The translations under genes and the position numbers were made by a program. A DNA stretch of 64,000 nt from positions 124,001 to 188,000 of the forward strand of contig CAYOEM010000002.1 in assembly GCA_964402975.1 (NCBI GenBank), in the 5' to 3' direction. The stretch comes from CAMDKS01 sp964402975 (GTDB taxonomy: Bacteria > Bdellovibrionota_B > Oligoflexia > Oligoflexales > RGVZ01). The notes below the pieces were generated by a model. It saw only the letters and a program-made list of their open reading frames with translations, made no database searches and was not told the DNA's origin. Of the stretch, positions 62,101 to 64,000 are shown piece after piece; the stretch's first letter is position 1, and each line of letters opens with the position of its first letter.

Positions 62101-64000
62101 GTGTTGCCGCTATAGTTACCAAACGGGTCGAATAAATGGGCGTAAAGAGTCCTGCTATCGTTGGTGGCCATGCTAAAGCCCACGCCACTCAAAGACGTAG
62201 TCCCGTCAAAAGTCGCACTGGATGCAATTTTGACATATCCGGGAGTGGTGCTGACCGTAGGTGTAAATGCTAGGGTGCCGCTCAATACGGGCTGAGCTGT
62301 GGCCCTTGGTGTCAGACCTGTGACTTTCAAGACAGAAGGCTCTGGGGCTTTGTAAAGCACAAATCTCTGGTCAGCTGTTTGAACTGTCGCTGTGTCTGCT
62401 GCGAACGTTCTTAGACCTGCCGGCGACACATCGGCTGACCTCCCACCTGTGCTTGGATTGCTTGGAGTCGAGGATCCACCGCTGTCCCAAGTAAATGTCA
62501 AGAAGTCGCTGGTCCAAGTCTTAGCTGGGTTCTGGAATTGGTCTCTGACTAGGACTTGTACATCAAACTTCGCACCAGCTTGGACCGTCGTGCTGACGGT
62601 GGATAGCACATACTCCGTCGGAGTGGCATTAATAACTGTCAGCGCGTTAGTACTGCTAACGCTACGGCGCACACCACTTGGGCCACGACCACCAACTCCG
62701 GAGGGCCCAGGAGTGTAGTTATCAACCATGTGGAAGTCGGCAATGGTCTCTGCGTTCTTAAAGTTCGCCGATAGGCCTGTGACTTGGCCCCCGCTAAAGG
62801 ACAGAATGCCGCCTGTGCCGGTCATTGGTCCAGGCAGTACAGGCGCGTCACCGTTTGGTGCAGCGGTTGGACCTCTCCAGAGATATCTTTGGGCGTTGAG
62901 TTGCGTATCGATTCCCTTCGCAACGTTACCCGCTTGGTCGAATGCCCGCAGCGTGAAGTTTTGCTGTGCGCCTGCTACTAGCGGGCTCGTCCAACTGTTC
63001 AAATTGGGACTAAAATCATAGAAGGTGACCATGTCGATATGAGCCTGATAACTATGGAATGTTTTCTGGGACATGCCAACATAGTTAGCCGAGATCGGAT
63101 CTACGGACATCGATAGCACATGGGCGCCAGCACGGTGGAAGAGGTTGGAGACTTGCCTTTGGGGTTGGCCGCTCATCGGCACAACCACCTGCTTGTCAGC
63201 ATCCAATGCATTCTGTAAAGGAACTTGCTCCAGAACACCAGTATTGAGAGCATCGTTGCCAGACTCCCAGGTGAGCTTAATAGCAGGAGATGTAGCGCCG
63301 TCTGACTTAGGGTTCTGGTACTGGTCAAAAGCCTTGAGTTGAAGATTGAACATGTCGCTAGGAGATGCCCACATAGACGCAGCATTAGATGCAGAGATAC
63401 CAGTACAATCTGCCCCGCCGGTCACTTTGGCACATGTAATCGCATAATAGAGAGACGATCCTGGGGAGACCGTAGTCAAGGTGGTGTTGTTGGACGCAAT
63501 CGATGTTGTTTGATTGTCTTTGACGTTAATTTGAAGCCCTGACTCAGCCTTTGTCAGTGTGATGTTGACGTTGGCTACGCCAGCGTTAAATTGTAGCGAG
63601 CTCGGCACAATCGGCGCAGTGAGAGCAGGGGAGATGTGACCCGTGGTAAGTGCCACAGCCGATCCGTCTTGCCACCCAAATGTCAGACCTCGCAGTTCCG
63701 TGTCAGCTCCCGTAATCACTTGATCAGCAGCATCGCGGGCTTCAATCCTGATAGGAGTATCTTGGCCGGCCACTGCGGATGCCGGAGCCGTTAGAGCATA
63801 GTTTTTAACCGTTTTAGCCGACGGCACGGCGGTGAAACTTTGAGAATTCGTCGTAGACCACGACTTCGAACCGTCGGTGGCACTGATAAAGAATTCACCT
63901 GGTATATCAATGCCAACCCATGGCACGGTTGCCGTGGCCGTGTTACTGAGGTTGATTGATAGACACGCTTGATTATTATTGGGAGCAGAGCATTTCAATC
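50169..64000 (-). CDS. Giant repetitive surface protein, partial (N-terminus beyond right edge)
   Basis: 4609 residues are open without a stop; the start lies outside the window. First come about 2.5 super-repeats of ~930 residues. Each opens with a KTV-x-x-Y strand, runs through invasin/filamin-like Ig domains with D-x-[FY]-x-N-P turns, and carries LYAHMFDxFGN-type blocks. Then, from about 56.3 kb down to 51.3 kb, Ig-like domains of about 105-110 residues have a Cys pair and the motif GTYxxCxRxxDxAGN; LANAAVGGYIN recurs three times. The last ~370 residues look like a beta-propeller (LQLDESGDPFVSFKV and similar strands). No LPXTG, RTX or barrel end is seen. It is probably a fibrous adhesin or predation/contact protein; the export route is unknown. 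Confidence 0.85.
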   Translation of the reverse strand, partial: LKCSAPNNNQACLSINLSNTATATVPWVGIDIPGEFFISATDGSKSWSTTNSQSFTAVPSAKTVKNYALTAPASAVAGQDTPIRIEARDAADQVITGADTELRGLTFGWQDGSAVALTTGHISPALTAPIVPSSLQFNAGVANVNITLTKAESGLQINVKDNQTTSIASNNTTLTTVSPGSSLYYAITCAKVTGGADCTGISASNAASMWASPSDMFNLQLKAFDQYQNPKSDGATSPAIKLTWESGNDALNTGVLEQVPLQNALDADKQVVVPMSGQPQRQVSNLFHRAGAHVLSMSVDPISANYVGMSQKTFHSYQAHIDMVTFYDFSPNLNSWTSPLVAGAQQNFTLRAFDQAGNVAKGIDTQLNAQRYLWRGPTAAPNGDAPVLPGPMTGTGGILSFSGGQVTGLSANFKNAETIADFHMVDNYTPGPSGVGGRGPSGVRRSVSSTNALTVINATPTEYVLSTVSTTVQAGAKFDVQVLVRDQFQNPAKTWTSDFLTFTWDSGGSSTPSNPSTGGRSADVSPAGLRTFAADTATVQTADQRFVLYKAPEPSVLKVTGLTPRATAQPVLSGTLAFTPTVSTTPGYVKIASSATFDGTTSLSGVGFSMATNDSRTLYAHLFDPFGNYSGNTSPVSWSGTDKLANKMTPTSAAVTTLTATEVGTGFVTASCTALNANCKQDTTGIVSVGASPLKSFVIEHTGTGILAEGGTVPAGTEIPMRVCMVDGAGQRITQDVYVNGVLRTQAGTVGTPVSLPLTFSDLNVKSVGQLTIDYSTGTGASYTANRFTSGAVNLPFIQGCAAFNAKLFATNTYNSAALLNITHTATLQGGITVLGTGLKVQAVTPLGLDHFRPIVMNAASTPQANSVPAWGIPGPNVYAKDGGSKFDVRVFAEDLYGNSVTVSGQSITLSTYAADRVNPRTRTLICPGKTYGDTSCLTQTLTGSDITFSNLAIDVGGFTFYPYASSGGIGSVLDVVNSAAYAVSSEKTVAQYVVTAPSSVPAGSEFTVGIVAKDATGANVQGADAALSGLSFSWLDGATPTKLALSTHTAPGGQAPAGVSPGALSFSGGSASRKITLTKVETGLKINVADNQSTSVTSNTSSTTDVGVGGQTWYELTCSRASDSSDCTGTSGSPVAMTGSAADKYSLTIKVYDQYKNPKTITANPQLQVTRVSGAAAVGRIEQHPLVLSESWPENNLVVPMSGVNQTTVPNLFRRSAAQTVSIGIAAVGATVDGLYSSVYHTYSPTIDSVAGYSISGFNDTTITAGFPYTVSIVARDNAGNPVTNIGAALNQQSYSWTGVGVAPNGQAPVLPGVPTGNTGPTYPATLTFSDSGTTGNMTLTFYKAEILIQQQFMFKDNYNGTAGNGGELGNPYRWTYTGGNRTVTHAKPSQYAVSSNSTTPAAGSGFDVTVTALDDYLNPATSWTADTLTFSWSGASNSITNPKTATVFSPGLPATNPVSATFTNGVFSTSGAPFKLYRSNLYSLTPQEVSTLSVSGSVTSGTKLGTALSKTLNFTTQPAAALSYVKIAKSDTFSDANNMSEQALTFSNNQTLNLYAHMFDAYGNYKGNSTSLAWSGSGALSANVSPTTGTFTTVTPAATGTGKIFATCSTSITGCIDDKTGDIGVKSAPLASFSIEHASSPLEGAAVTAGDEIPLKICMRDSKNQVITQTVVDGNNNTITNPDASLTLTFAAINITNTAEKIALDLSTLGGGSYSGAAAGARAVQFAAGCSNFFGKVYKAGTFGATLPLLSVTYSDPLQSGITIGGSGLKLASVAAKTLDHYVTAITGLSSSPQANSTQAWSAPGSTNTYANAGGNRFDVTVYARDIFGNPVTSTSQTVNLSLVQSDGTTAAGRSLICSATASPANGTTCLSPVITNSDSVTVSALAVDIGGQSFFVRATDANSKPFLASGFSTMMFAATSRKTVKEYLVTAPSTAVAGQDATVSVTAVDNSGATIIGADSDLNSLTFTWTDGTNLLSSHVAPDLTAPATSPAAGLGKLSARFNAGTATIRWAFTKAETGLTINLRDDQSPAVSSNNLSTTTVSAGTSLTYQLSCTKDTGGAIAVGDSCTGTSGSPASILASATDRFTMAIRPYDQYKNQRAGNATEVLQVDLIDGTAGGANKGWLEQTPSSLTKNANNDLIVDVSNSAGITVPGLFHRVGNHIVSYSIANQTTKWGLTYHTFAPSIDMVYSYSMSTIGGHVAGNAQPFTITARDRANNVARNIDTALRAQAFSWSGASASPAPTYPSTVANSINFSNGVSESLNVTFRKAETVSFAVQDNYSPPVSGIGGAGGSTRASSPQSIAVSNALASSFAITAPSSPQAGVGFAVTVRALDTFGNVVLNHPSESLAFTWTNASPSISNPKNASVFDPVATSRTSGTINNGSYTSGNDFFLYRTGESPVLRVTGGTSNLTTTATLTPVANTNHGYVRVTTDISYNAAQEVTTSQDVTTDANLTLYAHMFDGFGNWKGNTFSVSWTGSDQLSGKLTPSSGFTTVLRPTLQGFGTVTADCSGLPNVGGCTSFTSGQYTVKPGAIQKFVWLSSPATINQNTEACQKFTLQAQDNANNPVNVTAATGITFQSTGGFGEFYDSLANCQLAQAGGDGSSMNTGTFHTTPLAGSNGTRTAFIAKDANSVDVWYANRGVTAANGATISATLGSLTSSRTGQITAGPTKRFAITSSAFTVFAAGTGAETPNCAAITYKFQDKWQNDTPTTASSTVNLSSTSPIANGKFYSDATCQTPITSGQRTIASGAANDTVYYNDSQANSPTLTLGSTSTLSGNTVLAQQTISGTVNPGTFAVGTPASDSTVKDVINPGTGPLFSWGSSLGARDYTVTYGTTTACEVPTPIASATTATSANFPGNQNGTFYICVRANGYTGTAPGTPRRTASSDATYKLVVDNVAPTAAISVPASSVTYIGPVTPATHTATVNTSTTTVFQGTASDATSGVNRVDITLQRTSNSQYWTGSGWSTTETWLQATGTTSWKYEIADGSFVDGAAYTLRARVTDSSQNQSTLVSKAFTWKSSATSARINSGLPAANTYSNLTSLASPGVLIDDTNNPALVTHYAYAIVSGSTCPAAIGGYSAFRAVGTRITDTLPLTDGQYTLCVLGRDEAGNVQDVGSPTSRSWTKDTAAPTIAAMSQVTVNSAHAAAPNVSDNIDAVANMTYAWSYVSSPDGRCTGASFTAATAKDTSISATGCSTPSVPNTNWGTVTVRLTVTDRASNSSTSDLNIRWDQQAPYVASITSSVAANSNCRVGFCGATAQANIPISIVFTKDAGNFNRSSFNLTVSGSPTMNLNIRGTGNVTRTAALTPNTYNNNGSGSVTVAASYTITAGDASGTASGVILNADNATPFTNISSIVDNTGTTGTAASNAGVPTTGANALSNRSITIDTVAPTATAALANAAVGGYINDGEKSLTTDLVAAAVGAETLLSTDVPQYAVIPLATACDASVTGMSTTIPTPSSAGMASLAEGTYRVCMRIVDLAGNVGYSVSNNIIIDRTLPVFTSINVPVTAVNNTTVTTSDVGNTLNSSGADATTNPITYAVTKNTTCDGTITYGAMPKISNLNSDGIWYLCVRLEDIAGNVRFGQAASSINRQTVAAQLTAGTFQWTGDAANYFLNIDEKAQAGAILTAPTATRSAVLLSLPASSFTYATTSTTSTNCSDLTTWSSTMPNKTTFTASGTYKACVKITDETGNVSYAATSDSQNLVVDLAAPTLTFSLANAAVNGYVNADARSSTTQLAMATESSISADMVAGSKRYKVIASTTTCDNAAVGSSTQTTIPTPSSTDFSGQGTYKICMMAQDTAGNVGYVASGDIVLDTVLPTLGTLSLANAAVGGYINDSEKALTTALVSYSGGDGTNAVYQVTTTATTAANCSALAAGSYSSTVPTPNGNLASDATYRVCVRVQDAALNYSYAISSDIIRDTSLPTRTSGFDWINDASNFSSFFINAAEKTAANPILSVAVTSDGTIEYAIGTAATCAAMTGYSTTLVNMSNIGVDNTYRACVRMTDVAGNVNYYSPANTLVVDTVTPTLAFSTNPPGNRSRVGATDNTSFTIQPTTTDTAKYYYSVTAGNNSCAGQTYTAVANTSSVSINISGLADGTITLCTQAEDAAGNRQSAADATVSQWIKDTVAPAAMTITGPASQVSTSTPTVTWTTPAWVTASDNHTIELYIATNSTCTVGNRLQSYASIAGVANTTQTQALTALNDGLYYICMYVSDQATNKSGMITSSFEVETDIVHFSYTNSNSVMYARYQNLAWTSETVAANASGITYDDRTSLQLDESGDPFVSFKVNDGTNTALKYRYRSSANNWSTETTVQTLANTSSMDTGSFNEIAINALPTIVTSYIAGSGTSYGFYMSTGSGSRQIAGSSGQFTDAAVAIAPSTIFGLTALNGTLRIVNMGIASSTISSLPSGCTSVQKVSAVAKNDNTISVAIVCSLATSCGVYYGDITYSAGSFSSPGAWSTVGTIKSSSCSGLADSERPSIMVDRQNSNAIGIAWESQVASQCVNPSTTCVNFWTNRSGSGVNTQVAGGSAAYSEQSLAFDSFGRAYVVYKDSNSFMLGTNNSGSWVTSSISNLGGGLSAIGHVGITGMRGRGTTSSGK
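56350..63815 (-). repeat. Super-repeats of ~2.8 kb in the giant gene
   Basis: Three units start at the K-T-V codons near 63815, 61037 and 58226: spacings 2778 and 2811 bp, both multiples of three (926 and 937 codons). The third unit is cut short near 56350, where different Ig domains begin. Units are similar in protein but clearly diverged in DNA. Confidence 0.82.

Noticed and set aside
50169..63998. Many plus-strand open frames of 60-130 codons opposite the giant gene
   Set aside because: They are shadows of the repetitive Thr/Ser/Ala-rich coding strand, without ribosome sites or consistent protein character.
1..64000. CRISPR, tRNA, rRNA, toxin-antitoxin or phage modules
   Set aside because: I looked for direct-repeat arrays, cloverleaf ends, and integrase or capsid text, and saw none.

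Overview
The window reads as chromosome of a Gram-negative bacterium with a lipoprotein-rich envelope. The evidence is many signal peptides and lipoboxes, an outer-membrane-type barrel ending in Phe, AddAB instead of RecBCD, and a short Bacillus-type glucose-6-phosphate isomerase. I would guess a Bdellovibrionota/Oligoflexia-like or deltaproteobacterial-like lineage, but there is no rRNA or tRNA to settle it. The sequence is a draft scaffold: 100 N at 7438-7537 are flanked by an identical 55-bp sequence.

Layout. 0-6 kb: ahcY, then a MoxR / DUF58 / TgpA-type transglutaminase operon. 6-14 kb: small and secreted proteins, an M32 carboxypeptidase next to serS, a tRNA-dihydrouridine synthase, and an outer-membrane-like protein. 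14-20 kb: addB-addA, overlapping and on the minus strand. 20-27 kb: a CBS protein with a degenerate receiver-like tail, an M28 peptidase coupled to a tiny membrane protein, sppA, and small or membrane proteins. 27-37 kb is an envelope and lipoprotein district: a VWA lipoprotein, a sulfite-dehydrogenase-like enzyme fused to two c-type heme domains, an alpha/beta-hydrolase lipoprotein, and several lipoproteins of unknown function. Three of these lipoproteins share the mature start C-G-Q-D-P-[A/S]-F. 37-44.5 kb: pgi, a lipoprotein with 13-residue repeats around a zinc-ribbon-like CxxC pair, a FabG4-like/MaoC pair, typA/bipA and an SCO1-type copper chaperone. 44.5-45.3 kb: a REP-associated tyrosine (Y1) transposase between 30-bp inverted repeats. 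Each repeat encodes the identical C-terminus of one flanking gene (the SCO1 homologue and a ceramidase-family membrane protein). 46-50 kb: a translationally coupled four-gene operon of membrane-anchored periplasmic proteins (family 5 solute-binding protein, lipoprotein, anchored unknown, FKBP isomerase). 50-64 kb: the last 4609 residues of a giant surface protein that runs off the right edge.

The most unusual items are: the giant protein with ~930-residue super-repeats and a propeller-like C-terminus; the four-gene envelope operon converging on it; the CGQDP lipoprotein family with its common TTAGAGGAG leader; the 13-residue-repeat protein; and the transposase repeats that supply stop codons to both neighbours. 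No CRISPR array, rRNA, tRNA, prophage or classical defence system was seen.
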